Positions 8,208 through 16,395 of a DNA stretch of 64,000 nucleotides are shown here, in pieces. Source of the stretch: a virus; IMG/VR virus record IMGVR_UViG_3300042516_001956, positions 1-64,000 of that record. The stretch is one strand, 5' to 3'. How positions within the stretch are numbered: position 1 is the stretch's first letter; each line of letters opens with the position of its first letter. The position numbers and the translations under genes were made by a program. The notes below the pieces were generated by a model. The model searched no databases. It saw only the letters and a program-made list of their open reading frames with translations, and was not told the origin of the DNA.

Positions 8208-8908
8208 TCTTCAAAGTCCTCACGTAGTAACGAATGCCATGTTCCATTGTATGGACCTGGTGGAAATGGATGATTGACATCACAATACACAAGATTTTCA
8301 CCCACAAGGCCATGTAATTTCCAATTAGCACTCATAAAATCTTCCATCATATATTGTACACCAGAATCATAGAATTTGTCAATATGATTATATGCATCTG
8401 CATATTTGTCCATATTTTCTGATGATGAGAATGCAAATTGGTCATTACCAAAATCTCGTCCAGGCGTTACTCTGCAATTTGGAATGTATAGTTTGTTAGG
8501 ATTTAAAATATCAAAAGGTATTGGAGTGTTGATTGCAAAATCAAATCTTGACCGAACGACCCAATCAAACTTCATATCGTTATATTCTTCGTACTCTCGT
8601 TTGGTTCGCATACATTCATTGATAGCAAGCAACTGAGCATATGTTGACATACGACCATCTTTTACTTTCCAGTTTGGTGATGGCGGTGGCGTATTCGTAT
8701 ATTTTGATAAATCGACTGTAGGATTTGGTGAAGTAATAAAACTTGCTGCATTATACTTTGCGGAGATTGCTTGCATTTGTTCTGCTGGCATTTCCCAAGA
8801 GTGAAGAAATACAGTTACATCATTTCCTTTAATGATATTTTTGTAATGATACTCATATCCTTTTTCCCACATACGAGGTTGACCAGAAATACAAAGTGCT
8901 ATCTTCAT
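8195..8908 (-). CDS. Putative glycosyltransferase (CISGQPR family)
   Basis: 237 residues. It begins MKIALCISGQPRMW and has WVVRSRFDFAI in the middle, an arrangement found in small glycosyltransferase-like proteins of capsule and phage sugar clusters. The Arg-x-Arg-Phe-Asp segment could supply a DxD-like acid, but a full GT-A motif is not evident. ATGA overlap with the methyltransferase gene indicates translational coupling. Role inferred from context: transfer or modification of the sugar built by this operon. The family label comes from recall of similar sequences, not from a search. Confidence 0.5.
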   Translation of the reverse strand: MKIALCISGQPRMWEKGYEYHYKNIIKGNDVTVFLHSWEMPAEQMQAISAKYNAASFITSPNPTVDLSKYTNTPPPSPNWKVKDGRMSTYAQLLAINECMRTKREYEEYNDMKFDWVVRSRFDFAINTPIPFDILNPNKLYIPNCRVTPGRDFGNDQFAFSSSENMDKYADAYNHIDKFYDSGVQYMMEDFMSANWKLHGLVGENLVYCDVNHPFPPGPYNGTWHSLLREDFEEWLK

Positions 8909-9612
8909 AGTAATTCAAGTCCTACGTTCTGTCCATTATCAACAATACCAAATGGTTTCAGGTTTTCTTTTTCCATCACAACCATACTATTATAAAATGT
9001 TACTGAGTATAGATTATTATAAGTTATCAGTGCTTCTGTAGAAAGAGGCGTTCCAGTGCTATGCATCTGATAAGCAGGAGCATAGAAATGTTGTTGATTG
9101 ATTGTATCAGTAACTCGTTTTGAGTGTTCAAGGAAAGTATTTGGACCACGGAATGAACCACCCCACTGTGTCCAATAACTTGTATGAGTATCTTCACAGA
9201 TAAAAACGCCACCCTCATTTACATGAGGAAAAACTTTATTCATTGTTACAATCTGATGATTCATAATATGTGAACCATCATCAATCACAATGTCAAACTT
9301 ATCTTGCTTTGATAGCAAATCGTTCCAGAAGTTTTCATCTCCTTGATCACCAATTACAATCTCAACATTACCTTCATATTGATGTCGTTTACAATTCTCA
9401 TCAATATCAACGGCAACAATTGTTGTGCCTTCACCAAAATATTTTTGCCATAATTCAATAGAACCACCATTAAGAACTCCAATTTCCAAGATTCTTGGTG
9501 CTTTGCCTACAAACTTGCTCAGATGTTTCTCATAAACATCAAAATAGCCTGACCACTTTGAACAACCTTTTTCAAGCTTTAGATATAAATCTACAATTTT
9601 ATTTGTCGTCAT
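8905..9612 (-). CDS. SAM-dependent methyltransferase (class I)
   Basis: 235 residues. The ATG at 9612 has GAGG seven bases upstream and is preferred to a TTG at 9624. Motif I is ILEIGVLNGGSIELW, the acidic end of strand 2 is VAVDID, and FDIVIDDGSH is motif IV with the metal-type DDGSH seen in sugar O-methyltransferases of the TylF/cephalosporin-hydroxylase-like group. CEDTHTSYW follows. The length is typical for a stand-alone sugar methyltransferase. It lies between two glycosyltransferase-like genes, so methylation of a sugar hydroxyl is the natural guess; the acceptor is unknown. Confidence 0.7.
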   Translation of the reverse strand: MTTNKIVDLYLKLEKGCSKWSGYFDVYEKHLSKFVGKAPRILEIGVLNGGSIELWQKYFGEGTTIVAVDIDENCKRHQYEGNVEIVIGDQGDENFWNDLLSKQDKFDIVIDDGSHIMNHQIVTMNKVFPHVNEGGVFICEDTHTSYWTQWGGSFRGPNTFLEHSKRVTDTINQQHFYAPAYQMHSTGTPLSTEALITYNNLYSVTFYNSMVVMEKENLKPFGIVDNGQNVGLELL

Positions 9613-10441
9613 ATTTTGCCTCAATCACTTTCTTCCAGTCGGGAACTCTGTCGTACTGATGTACAATAGTATACTTTATTCCTTCTGAAGTTACAACTTT
9701 ATCACCCTCTAATTTCGGTGATGGTTCAAGTAGCACTGGTTTAAATAAATCTATTTTGCTTGGGTCAGCAGTTGTGCCTAATTGACATGCCCATCCCGTT
9801 TCGGATGTTGTATACATTGATGAATTGATATATGGATGTCTTGAAATCATTACGTTGAATACCGCTTGGTCAACGATAGGAATTGGACGATTGATACAAT
9901 TCAAAAACAATTGAAGTACCAAATCTTTCATTGCATGTCCACGACCAGCAAGAACACCTACATTAAAAATAGTATTGTTCTTAAAATCTTCATAAATGCC
10001 CTGTCCATAGCACTGTGTTAGATTCTCACGGCCCCATGGCTCATCTTTGTATTTTAAGCTTTCAGAAGAAAAAATCAAATCTTCTTTTTCAGGTAAATTT
10101 TTCTCAATCCATTCAATCGGATTCTTTTGAAAAATAACATCTTTAACATCTGTAGTAATTACAAATCGATATTGATTATCTTTGAGTAGTTTATAGATAT
10201 GAACAAAACGTTCAACGTGTACCATCAACTGTGATTGATATATAAGATTACCGTCAGCGTCTTGATTGAATGCAATAATTGAAAAGCCTGCGTCAGTTAC
10301 TTTTTGTACAGTATCTTTATCGCAGTTCATGAGAATCAGGACTTTATCACCTTCAAATCCTGATGCATTGATTGAGTTAACCCAAAATTTTAATTTTGAC
10401 CAATCATAATTGGTCGCACAGCCCACTATCAAGTCTTTCAT
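9599..10441 (-). CDS. Glycosyltransferase, GT-A like
   Basis: 280 residues; GGAG is seven bases before the ATG. FVITTDVKDVIFQKNP (around residues 94-109) is a GT-A style DxD region. Further on, IFNVGVLAGR and PIVDQAVFNVMI match the acceptor-side segments of glycosyltransferases that resemble the nucleotide-diphospho-sugar transferase family. There is no signal peptide or membrane segment, so it is a cytoplasmic enzyme. It is the first gene of the 10.4-4 kb sugar operon. Donor and acceptor are unknown; plausible targets are virion protein, host envelope glycan or modified DNA. Confidence 0.6.
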   Translation of the reverse strand: MKDLIVGCATNYDWSKLKFWVNSINASGFEGDKVLILMNCDKDTVQKVTDAGFSIIAFNQDADGNLIYQSQLMVHVERFVHIYKLLKDNQYRFVITTDVKDVIFQKNPIEWIEKNLPEKEDLIFSSESLKYKDEPWGRENLTQCYGQGIYEDFKNNTIFNVGVLAGRGHAMKDLVLQLFLNCINRPIPIVDQAVFNVMISRHPYINSSMYTTSETGWACQLGTTADPSKIDLFKPVLLEPSPKLEGDKVVTSEGIKYTIVHQYDRVPDWKKVIEAKYDDK

Positions 10442-10456
10442 AATATCTCCAGTAAT

Positions 10457-10642
10457 TTAATTTCTGTCTGTTGTATTCCAGTTAGTTGTGAATTTTTTGT
10501 ATTGTTCTTTACTCTGTCCAGGAGTATCGTCAACGTATTTAGCCGTTAGTTCTGGGCGACCCCATTCTCCTGCGCCAGCTTGAGAGACAAACTCTTGTGG
10601 TTGTTTTTTATCAACCTTTAAGAAATCTTTAAAAGTTTTCAT
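10457..10642 (-). CDS. Small protein with capsid-targeting-like N-terminus
   Basis: 61 residues, starting in an ATGA overlap with the iron-sulfur carrier gene; a longer frame from 10669 lacks a better start. The N-terminus [11 protein letters not shown] resembles the T4 capsid-targeting peptide, but no (L/I)xE cleavage site follows. The rest is rich in Gln, Lys and Thr, with [14 protein letters not shown], and has no enzyme motif. It closes the late operon that begins at 13236. It may be a small internal head protein, or the N-terminal likeness may be chance. Confidence 0.5.
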   Translation of the reverse strand: MKTFKDFLKVDKKQPQEFVSQAGAGEWGRPELTAKYVDDTPGQSKEQYKKFTTNWNTTDRN

Positions 10643-10962
10643 ACCGTGAATGATGAACCGCAACCACAAGTTGCAGTTGCATTTGGATTTTTAATTGTAA
10701 ATGAAGCACCCATCAAATCTTCTTTATAATCAATCTCTGCTTCATTCATGTATTGCATACTCATACTATCTATGACAACGCCAATTCCGTCTTTATTAAA
10801 AGTAAAATCATCATCTGCTGGTGGTAGTTCTTCTAAGGAAAATCCATATTGAAATCCAGAACAACCACCGCCCTGTACGAAAACACGCAGCTTCAAAGAT
10901 GAATCTTCTTCATCAATAATAGATTTTATTTTCTTTGCTGCTGAATCGGATATCGTAATCAT
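10639..10962 (-). CDS. A-type iron-sulfur carrier (IscA/ErpA-like)
   Basis: 107 residues, the normal size. The three cluster-binding cysteines are present: C34 in [10 protein letters not shown], and C99 and C101 in the C-terminal [21 protein letters not shown] near the start is typical. AGAGG precedes the ATG. In cells these proteins deliver Fe-S clusters to apoenzymes. Phage-borne copies are known in marine T4-like phages, where the target is unresolved. Possible recipients in this window include the radical SAM protein. The gene lies inside a late operon between a conserved unknown and a small protein. Confidence 0.88.
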   Translation of the reverse strand: MITISDSAAKKIKSIIDEEDSSLKLRVFVQGGGCSGFQYGFSLEELPPADDDFTFNKDGIGVVIDSMSMQYMNEAEIDYKEDLMGASFTIKNPNATATCGCGSSFTV

Positions 10963-11235
10963 TTAGCCTCTTGTCAATGTCAGAATTTTTTGCATTTGTT
11001 TTTCAATTACTGGACCACGATTTGGCCAGTGGATGTATGGCTGACTTGCTGTTTTGTATAAATTAGTAAGAAATGGCATAATAATCTTTTCTAATTGTTG
11101 AAGTCTTGCTTTGTATTCTTCAACAGTTTCATCTTTCTCTGCGATGACTGCTTCATACTCCGCCTCATCAACTGCTGTGAAGCCGAAATCATCGTCTGCA
11201 TATTCTGCTAAAATTTTATTAATATCGTATTCCAT
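10963..11235 (-). CDS. Conserved phage protein, unknown function
   Basis: 90 residues from the ATG at 11235, which shares one base with the stop of the ligase-like gene. An in-frame ATG at 11247 is possible but has a poorer ribosome site. The N-terminal half is acidic (MEYDINKILAEYADDDFGF), a charged helix follows that could form a coiled coil, and the C-terminus has YIHWPNRGP and ends LTLTRG. I recall this layout from many T4-like marine phages but know no function. It is co-transcribed with the ligase-like and IscA-like genes from the 13229 late promoter. Confidence 0.6.
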   Translation of the reverse strand: MEYDINKILAEYADDDFGFTAVDEAEYEAVIAEKDETVEEYKARLQQLEKIIMPFLTNLYKTASQPYIHWPNRGPVIEKQMQKILTLTRG

Positions 11236-12458
11236 TATTTGTCCCATGCTTTCTGTGCGTTAAAATTTTGTCTGCTAAATTCCAATCTATCCACCAATTT
11301 AAGTGCTTTACCTAAATGGTCCACCGCAACGAATCCTTCAGGAGCAGTAATTCTAAAACCATCGTCTGTACGAACAAATGTGCCAATACTTCTTATAGTT
11401 TCTAGTTTACGAATAATCATGAGCTTCGCATCTACAATTAAATTCATCAAATCAAAAATCATTTTAAGTTGCACAGCATTTGAACGATAAAAACGCATGA
11501 CTTCATTTTTTTCTTTTATACGTTTTTGTTTTGTATCTTCTTTCTTTGCTGCAAGAATCTCTTTGTTTAGTTTTGCTTCAACCCAATTTAATAATTCTTG
11601 TGTGTGAATTCTTGTGTCAGCAATTTTTTTACCCTCACGTACTTTTGTATTATTAAATGTTTTAATTTGTGTCAAAAAAACATCTGATGCTGAAATTCGA
11701 TTTAGCGTCAATGCAGGTATAGTCTGAAATGTTCTACCAGCTTGTGAGAGAATCGATGTAATCTCAGCAGTTTCTCCTTCAGTAAATGTGACTGAACCCG
11801 ATGCGTCAGTAAATGATGCGTCACGAAACCAAACATCTTTAGTTTGTTTTAAATGTCCAATATCAATATTAAATGATGCTTTCATCGTATCTAACGATTT
11901 ACCCGAATATGCTGTATGAAATACCACACCAATCTGTGCAGCAAGCATCGCCTGTGCTAATTTAGATTTAACTGGCACAGCATACACAATCGTATTTGGT
12001 TGAAATATAATATATTCTTCACCGTCAATCGTTTCTTTTGAGATGTCTCCCTTAGAGAACATCATATCACCTTGCAACACACCTTTAATGCCTAACTTAG
12101 GTAAATATGCAAGTGCAAGTTTAAGTTTCTGATTAAGTCCCTCACCAGGATGATTCTCATCGATATCTTTATCAGTATAATTCAATTTTGCATTTTTTGC
12201 AAACACTGATTTAGTACCAACGAAAAATTCTCCATTTTCTGGATTCGTGCCAGCAAAGATAGCAGGAGCACCATCCCACTTTGTGGTGACATTTATCTTT
12301 GAGCCAGTATGTCCAGCTAACATATTACGCAATGAACGTAAAAAATCTATCGATTCACGTGCGCCAGAAACACCACGATTCAATACATTATCTTCCAAAT
12401 GTTCCAAATGAAGGTTTTTTCCTTCCATACTTTCCTTTAAGTATTCTTTAAATTTCAT
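11235..12458 (-). CDS. RNA/DNA-ligase-like nucleotidyltransferase with capsid-targeting N-terminus
   Basis: 407 residues from the ATG at 12458, in ATGA overlap with the upstream stop; a TTG at 12470 is rejected. The N-terminus MKFKEYLKES resembles the T4 capsid-targeting peptide, with a possible cut after E9. TTKWDGAPAIFAG (near residues 62-74) has the KxDG adenylation motif I of the covalent nucleotidyltransferases. GVLQGDMMF, EEYIIFQPNTIVYAVP and a later VKSKL resemble motifs III, IIIa and IV/V. The family matches phage proteins usually left as unknown (I recall DUF6267). Likely lysine adenylation; whether it seals RNA or DNA is unknown. Packaging is inferred. Confidence 0.7.
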   Translation of the reverse strand: MKFKEYLKESMEGKNLHLEHLEDNVLNRGVSGARESIDFLRSLRNMLAGHTGSKINVTTKWDGAPAIFAGTNPENGEFFVGTKSVFAKNAKLNYTDKDIDENHPGEGLNQKLKLALAYLPKLGIKGVLQGDMMFSKGDISKETIDGEEYIIFQPNTIVYAVPVKSKLAQAMLAAQIGVVFHTAYSGKSLDTMKASFNIDIGHLKQTKDVWFRDASFTDASGSVTFTEGETAEITSILSQAGRTFQTIPALTLNRISASDVFLTQIKTFNNTKVREGKKIADTRIHTQELLNWVEAKLNKEILAAKKEDTKQKRIKEKNEVMRFYRSNAVQLKMIFDLMNLIVDAKLMIIRKLETIRSIGTFVRTDDGFRITAPEGFVAVDHLGKALKLVDRLEFSRQNFNAQKAWDK

Positions 12459-13207
12459 ATGTCGAAGCAACTTAGATTTAAATCTTTGGTTATTATGGTC
12501 ACATTTTTTCCATTGACTGGAGCAATATTATATGGTGATTTTTTTGCTGAAGGTATTGCAAATTGCATTTCAAATGTGAACTGATAATTTCCACTTCCTT
12601 TATATTGTACACGGGCACGATATGTTGCTTTTGCTGAAGAACCAAAAGCGGGAACATTCTTTAATTTTAATGGATTTTTTTTACCCATTAAATAGAAACC
12701 ATGCGTTCCAACATTAACATAGTAAGTGGCTTTTTTGTTATAATATTGTTCAATTTTTGTCGCTGAGATTTCTCCACGAATATCTTTGAATGTATCACGG
12801 TCTCGTTCATATCTTTGTTGCGGAGTCATTTTTCCAGCAGTTGCTTCCCATTTCAAATCTTTATCTCGTTTATATGGAACTTCTTTCCACTGTTTCTTAA
12901 TAAAATCAAATAAGCCAACTTCTTCAGCCAGTTCTTTAATAAACATTTTTTCGTCATCATCTTTTTTAATGTCACCAAATTTCCATGGATTTTTCTTATC
13001 TGATGAATCATACTTCAATACTAAAGAACCCGCAGATGCAGCAGTGATTTTTAATTCACATCCAGCTTTGATTTTTTTATATTCCAACATCAAATCTGGT
13101 TGGTCATGACCAGCACCCGCAGGAACAAAACTTTTAGGAACTAGTCCTAAAGGTTTCAACACCTTTGCAGCATTGATTTCGTACTGAAATCCTTGTTGAG
13201 CAGCCAT
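12455..13207 (-). CDS. PD-(D/E)xK nuclease-like phage protein
   Basis: 250 residues; AAGGAG precedes the ATG and TATAAATA stands 22-29 bases upstream. HDQPDLMLEY (D38) followed 13 residues later by CELKI (E51, K53) gives the PD...ExK spacing of the restriction-endonuclease fold. The C-terminal part is beta-rich, with YYVNVGTHGFYLMG. I remember related proteins in T4-like cyanophages annotated as hypothetical. It heads the late operon that also encodes the ligase-like protein, so cut-and-seal nucleic-acid processing is a reasonable guess. Activity is untested, and it lacks the targeting peptide seen in its neighbour. Confidence 0.55.
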   Translation of the reverse strand: MAAQQGFQYEINAAKVLKPLGLVPKSFVPAGAGHDQPDLMLEYKKIKAGCELKITAASAGSLVLKYDSSDKKNPWKFGDIKKDDDEKMFIKELAEEVGLFDFIKKQWKEVPYKRDKDLKWEATAGKMTPQQRYERDRDTFKDIRGEISATKIEQYYNKKATYYVNVGTHGFYLMGKKNPLKLKNVPAFGSSAKATYRARVQYKGSGNYQFTFEMQFAIPSAKKSPYNIAPVNGKNVTIITKDLNLSCFDI

Positions 13208-13228
13208 TAATAATTCTCCTTAATGGCA

Positions 13229-13236
13229 TATTTATA
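13229..13236 (-). promoter_or_regulatory. T4-type late promoter
   Basis: The minus strand reads TATAAATA, an exact T4 late box, in the 24-base gap between the helicase stop and the nuclease-like gene. The ribosome site AAGGAG lies just downstream. It would switch the 13.2-10.4 kb block to gp55/gp45-dependent late expression. Confidence 0.65.
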
Positions 13237-14638
13237 CTTTAAAACCTCCGAACTTATTTTTTGTTCCAGATAGTCTTTCACGCTCACCGAATGTATTCAA
13301 AGGTTTATCATCAACTTGACCCGCATCTACCAAATCATCTTGTGCAGTCTGTTCTACATCATACAGCTTCATCTTTGCCCTGTCAATACCTACCACGAAT
13401 CGTTTGAAATAGCTTGGGTCGTTATATCGATTCTTGAGTTGCTTAATCATTAACTGATTCAATTGTTCTAACTCTTCGGTACTTATCAAAGCGAACATAA
13501 AGTCGGCTGTGGCTGGCAGACCAAACGATTCTGACGTATCTTCCAAGCCTGGGTCCGAGCTGGTGAAGCCGCTTCGTGTGGTCTGTGTAGCTGACATGAT
13601 GGGAACGTCAAACTCGACGGCCAGACCCCGGAGTTCTTCGGCAATTGCCTTAATATAAGAATAACTATTTACGTTAGCACCAGGCTTGATTCTGGCGCTT
13701 GCACAAATGTTAAGATAGTCGATGAAGATGATATCAGGTTTGAAACTCTTTTTGAGTTGCAATTCATTTAACAAAGCACGAAAATGAAGTGCTGATGCTG
13801 ATGCAGTAGGATACTCTTTGATGATAAGTTTACCCTGAGTCTTTACCCTCAACGCAGAAAATTTGCGGTCATAGTCCTGCTTTGAAATAGAATTCAAGTC
13901 TGCAATATCAATATTCAATAGATTGGCATCAATACGTTCTGCAATACGTTCTTCTGCCATTTCCATTGTGATGTACAAAACATTCAGGCCTTGTGACAAA
14001 CAAGAACCTGCAACGTGACACATGAACAAAGATTTACCAACACCAGTGCCAGCAAGTGCAATGTTCAAAGTCTTTTTGGGCAAACCACCTTTTGTAATCT
14101 TATTGAACAAGTCCAAGTCAAAAGGTATTTTTGATTCGTGCCGATGATAAAAGTCATATCGTGATGATGAATCATCAATATAATCATGACCCACCGATGC
14201 ATCAAAAGATACACCAAGAGCATCACTCAGCAGTTTTGGAATTGAACCTTTGTCTTCTTTCTTGGTCTTATCATCAAGAATTTTTACGGATTGCATAATA
14301 GCATTATACAACGCACGGTCTTGACAGAATTTTTCAGTTTGATTGATTAACCATTCTACATCTGTTGGCTCTTCTCTATCAACATTAATCTCACGAATCA
14401 TTTGAATAGATTCGCTGACCTGGTCTTCTGAAAGTTTTTTAGATTCTGTAAAATTGATTACAAGTGATTCATATGTAGGAAGATGTTTGTATTCTTGTAT
14501 GTGGTCATTAATTTCATTGAAAACGATTTTTTCTACGGAGTCTGTGAAGTATTCAGCTTTAATGAATGGTAAAATTTTTCTTGCAAAATCTTCATTAAAT
14601 ATCAAATTCTTCAGAATCGTAGTTTCGAGTCTCTTCAT
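13232..14638 (-). CDS. gp41: Replicative DNA helicase (DnaB-like, gp41)
   Basis: 468 residues, close to T4 gp41. Walker A is AGTGVGKS (196-203), Walker B is DIIFIDYLN, and MSATQTTRSGF is the downstream DnaB/RecA-fold sensor segment. The N-terminal 150 residues match the helical collar domain. It forms the hexamer that unwinds the fork and recruits primase. AAGGA precedes the ATG. It lies downstream of uvsX, as recombination and replication genes are mixed in this block. A late promoter begins within its stop region and serves the next gene, not this one. Confidence 0.93.
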   Translation of the reverse strand: MKRLETTILKNLIFNEDFARKILPFIKAEYFTDSVEKIVFNEINDHIQEYKHLPTYESLVINFTESKKLSEDQVSESIQMIREINVDREEPTDVEWLINQTEKFCQDRALYNAIMQSVKILDDKTKKEDKGSIPKLLSDALGVSFDASVGHDYIDDSSSRYDFYHRHESKIPFDLDLFNKITKGGLPKKTLNIALAGTGVGKSLFMCHVAGSCLSQGLNVLYITMEMAEERIAERIDANLLNIDIADLNSISKQDYDRKFSALRVKTQGKLIIKEYPTASASALHFRALLNELQLKKSFKPDIIFIDYLNICASARIKPGANVNSYSYIKAIAEELRGLAVEFDVPIMSATQTTRSGFTSSDPGLEDTSESFGLPATADFMFALISTEELEQLNQLMIKQLKNRYNDPSYFKRFVVGIDRAKMKLYDVEQTAQDDLVDAGQVDDKPLNTFGERERLSGTKNKFGGFKV

Positions 14639-14918
14639 TCTTTGTCCTTTGGTTCATCAAAATATCTGTTAGTATATCACCTATTACGTTAAGAAACTCA
14701 TCGTCTTTCATAAGTTCCTCAACTACAATCTTTGGACTAGTGACTATATTATAATCGAAAGTCATCTTGGCAAACATCTCTTCTTCGGTAATCTTTACTT
14801 TACCATAATGATATAAAATGCCGGCATACTTACCTCTGAGTATGCCGACACCCGTTTTTTTACCATCGTCAGAATCAATTAAAACGTAATCAACATTATG
14901 CTGTAGCTGGGTCTTCAT
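14595..14918 (-). CDS. Conserved phage protein between uvsX and gp41
   Basis: 107 residues from the ATG at 14918; the frame is open further upstream inside uvsX, but this ATG has GGAAGAGG next to it. It overlaps uvsX by 23 bases and gp41 by 44. The core VDYVLIDSDDGKKTGVGILR then KYAGILYHYGKV suggests a small beta-barrel, followed by acidic helices. No catalytic motif. Its place between recombinase and helicase suggests an accessory role in replication or recombination; I do not recognise a named family. Confidence 0.55.
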   Translation of the reverse strand: MKTQLQHNVDYVLIDSDDGKKTGVGILRGKYAGILYHYGKVKITEEEMFAKMTFDYNIVTSPKIVVEELMKDDEFLNVIGDILTDILMNQRTKNEETRNYDSEEFDI

Positions 14919-15960
14919 CCTCTTCCAAAATAATATTTTCGCCCATAATGTTGCTATAAGTGATTTCATATTTTTTTCTCACATATTCTTTGAATTTCTC
15001 GTCGGCAATGATATCTTTCCAAAATTCTTCAGTTTGTGTATCTGCAAGACGCTTTTTTTCCAAAACTTCACCCGTATCTTGGTCAACCTTTGCATACCAA
15101 CCATTACTTGGCTTAGTTACGAAATTGCTTTCGAGTGCAATATCCATAAGACCAGACCACTTGTTAATACCACCGTCAAAAGATACAGTAACAGGTATCT
15201 TAGATTTTTCACGAACATATCTTGATTTTTCCACATTAATGATAAAGTTATAACCTACAATTTCAGTGCCATCTTTATCTTGTTGACGTCCAAGAATCCA
15301 AATCGTATCAGCAGAGTAGTAAGAACCTGTACCACCACCAACGATATCTTTAGGGAACATGCCAATCTCTTTGTATGTGTGATTGACAACAATCATAGGA
15401 ATATCTTTGAGTGTTAGATGTGGTGTAATCATACGAAACAAACTCTTGATTTGTTTGGCACGTGACATATCTGCAACAGACTTACCTTCTGTTGCATCAT
15501 CAACTTCTTTCTTTGATGCAAGATTGCCAATCGAATCGAGAATAATAATTACTCGGTCATTCTTTTCAATACTTTGTAGTTGATTCATGATATCATGTTT
15601 TAACTGTTCAACGTCAGTGATTGGTGTGTGTAGTACACGGTCAGTATCGATGTTGAAAGTTTCAAAGTATTTCTGTGGTGTACCAAACTCTGAATCATAA
15701 AACAAAACAACAGCATCTTTATACTTCTTCATGTACGCAGATGCCATCAACAAAGCAAACGCTGTTTTAAAATGTTTTGATGGTCCAGCAAACATAGTTA
15801 GTCCTGGTGTCAAACCACCGTCTAAACTACCAGACAAAGCAACGTTCACCATAGGAACATCTGTCTGTATCATATCTTTTTCTGTAAAGAATTGCGACTT
15901 TGAAAGTATGGAACTTTCTTTAATTGTCGAACTCTTTTTTAGTTTATCAAGCACACTCAT
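14896..15960 (-). CDS. uvsX: UvsX recombinase (RecA-like)
   Basis: 354 residues. The Walker A segment AGPSKHFKT (58-66) has the GPSKxFK form typical of T4 UvsX. VVLFYDSEFG, VIIILDSIGNLAS (Walker B) and MIVVNHTYKEIG follow, with the DNA-binding loop GGGTGSYYSADTIWIL. The acidic tail EEDEDP is usual for the family. It forms presynaptic filaments with UvsY (encoded at 45.9-46.4 kb) and drives recombination-dependent replication. GAGG precedes the ATG, and its start overlaps the end of the nuclease-like gene. Confidence 0.95.
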   Translation of the reverse strand: MSVLDKLKKSSTIKESSILSKSQFFTEKDMIQTDVPMVNVALSGSLDGGLTPGLTMFAGPSKHFKTAFALLMASAYMKKYKDAVVLFYDSEFGTPQKYFETFNIDTDRVLHTPITDVEQLKHDIMNQLQSIEKNDRVIIILDSIGNLASKKEVDDATEGKSVADMSRAKQIKSLFRMITPHLTLKDIPMIVVNHTYKEIGMFPKDIVGGGTGSYYSADTIWILGRQQDKDGTEIVGYNFIINVEKSRYVREKSKIPVTVSFDGGINKWSGLMDIALESNFVTKPSNGWYAKVDQDTGEVLEKKRLADTQTEEFWKDIIADEKFKEYVRKKYEITYSNIMGENIILEEDEDPATA

Positions 15961-16393
15961 TTTCTTCTTCCTCTATAATAAAATTTTCAAGATTTCCAAA
16001 AGCAGATTTCGGTCTTTCATATCCAAGAATTTCACAAAACTCTTCAAAAGTTACTAAATGCCATTTGAAGTTAAATTTTTCTGCTATTTCATCACAATGT
16101 TGTATAACGCTTCTGTCGGGAATATGAAAACCACGTATTATATACACTTCTTTGTAACCGTATTTTTTATAATATTTCCATATCTTATGTGGTATTTTTT
16201 CTTGCACCGAACCTTCTACATTCTGATTTGTGCAATCCGCATAAATTGTGTTATCAATAACAAAGTCTATTTCGGGTTGTCTAGGTCTCTGTCTCTTAAA
16301 AGGTATTTTTTTCTCAATTAAGAAATCCATAAGTTTACGTTCCAACTCTTGACCGCTTTTGTTTGCTTTTGATGCATCAGTTAATTTAGCCAT
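15947..16393 (-). CDS. Restriction-endonuclease-fold protein, active site degenerate
   Basis: 148 residues. RQPEIDFVID (E41, D43) followed by YADCTNQNVEGSVQEKIPHK recalls small PD-(D/E)xK nucleases. In active relatives the second strand carries ExK before the NQ; here it reads DCT (53-55), so the lysine is Thr. KEVYIIRGFHI and WHLVTFEEF complete an alpha/beta core. Either a neighbouring Lys substitutes or the protein is a non-cutting DNA binder. It starts just upstream of uvsX and overlaps it by 14 bases, suggesting a role tied to recombination. Confidence 0.5.
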   Translation of the reverse strand: MAKLTDASKANKSGQELERKLMDFLIEKKIPFKRQRPRQPEIDFVIDNTIYADCTNQNVEGSVQEKIPHKIWKYYKKYGYKEVYIIRGFHIPDRSVIQHCDEIAEKFNFKWHLVTFEEFCEILGYERPKSAFGNLENFIIEEEENECA

Positions 16394-16395
16394 AA

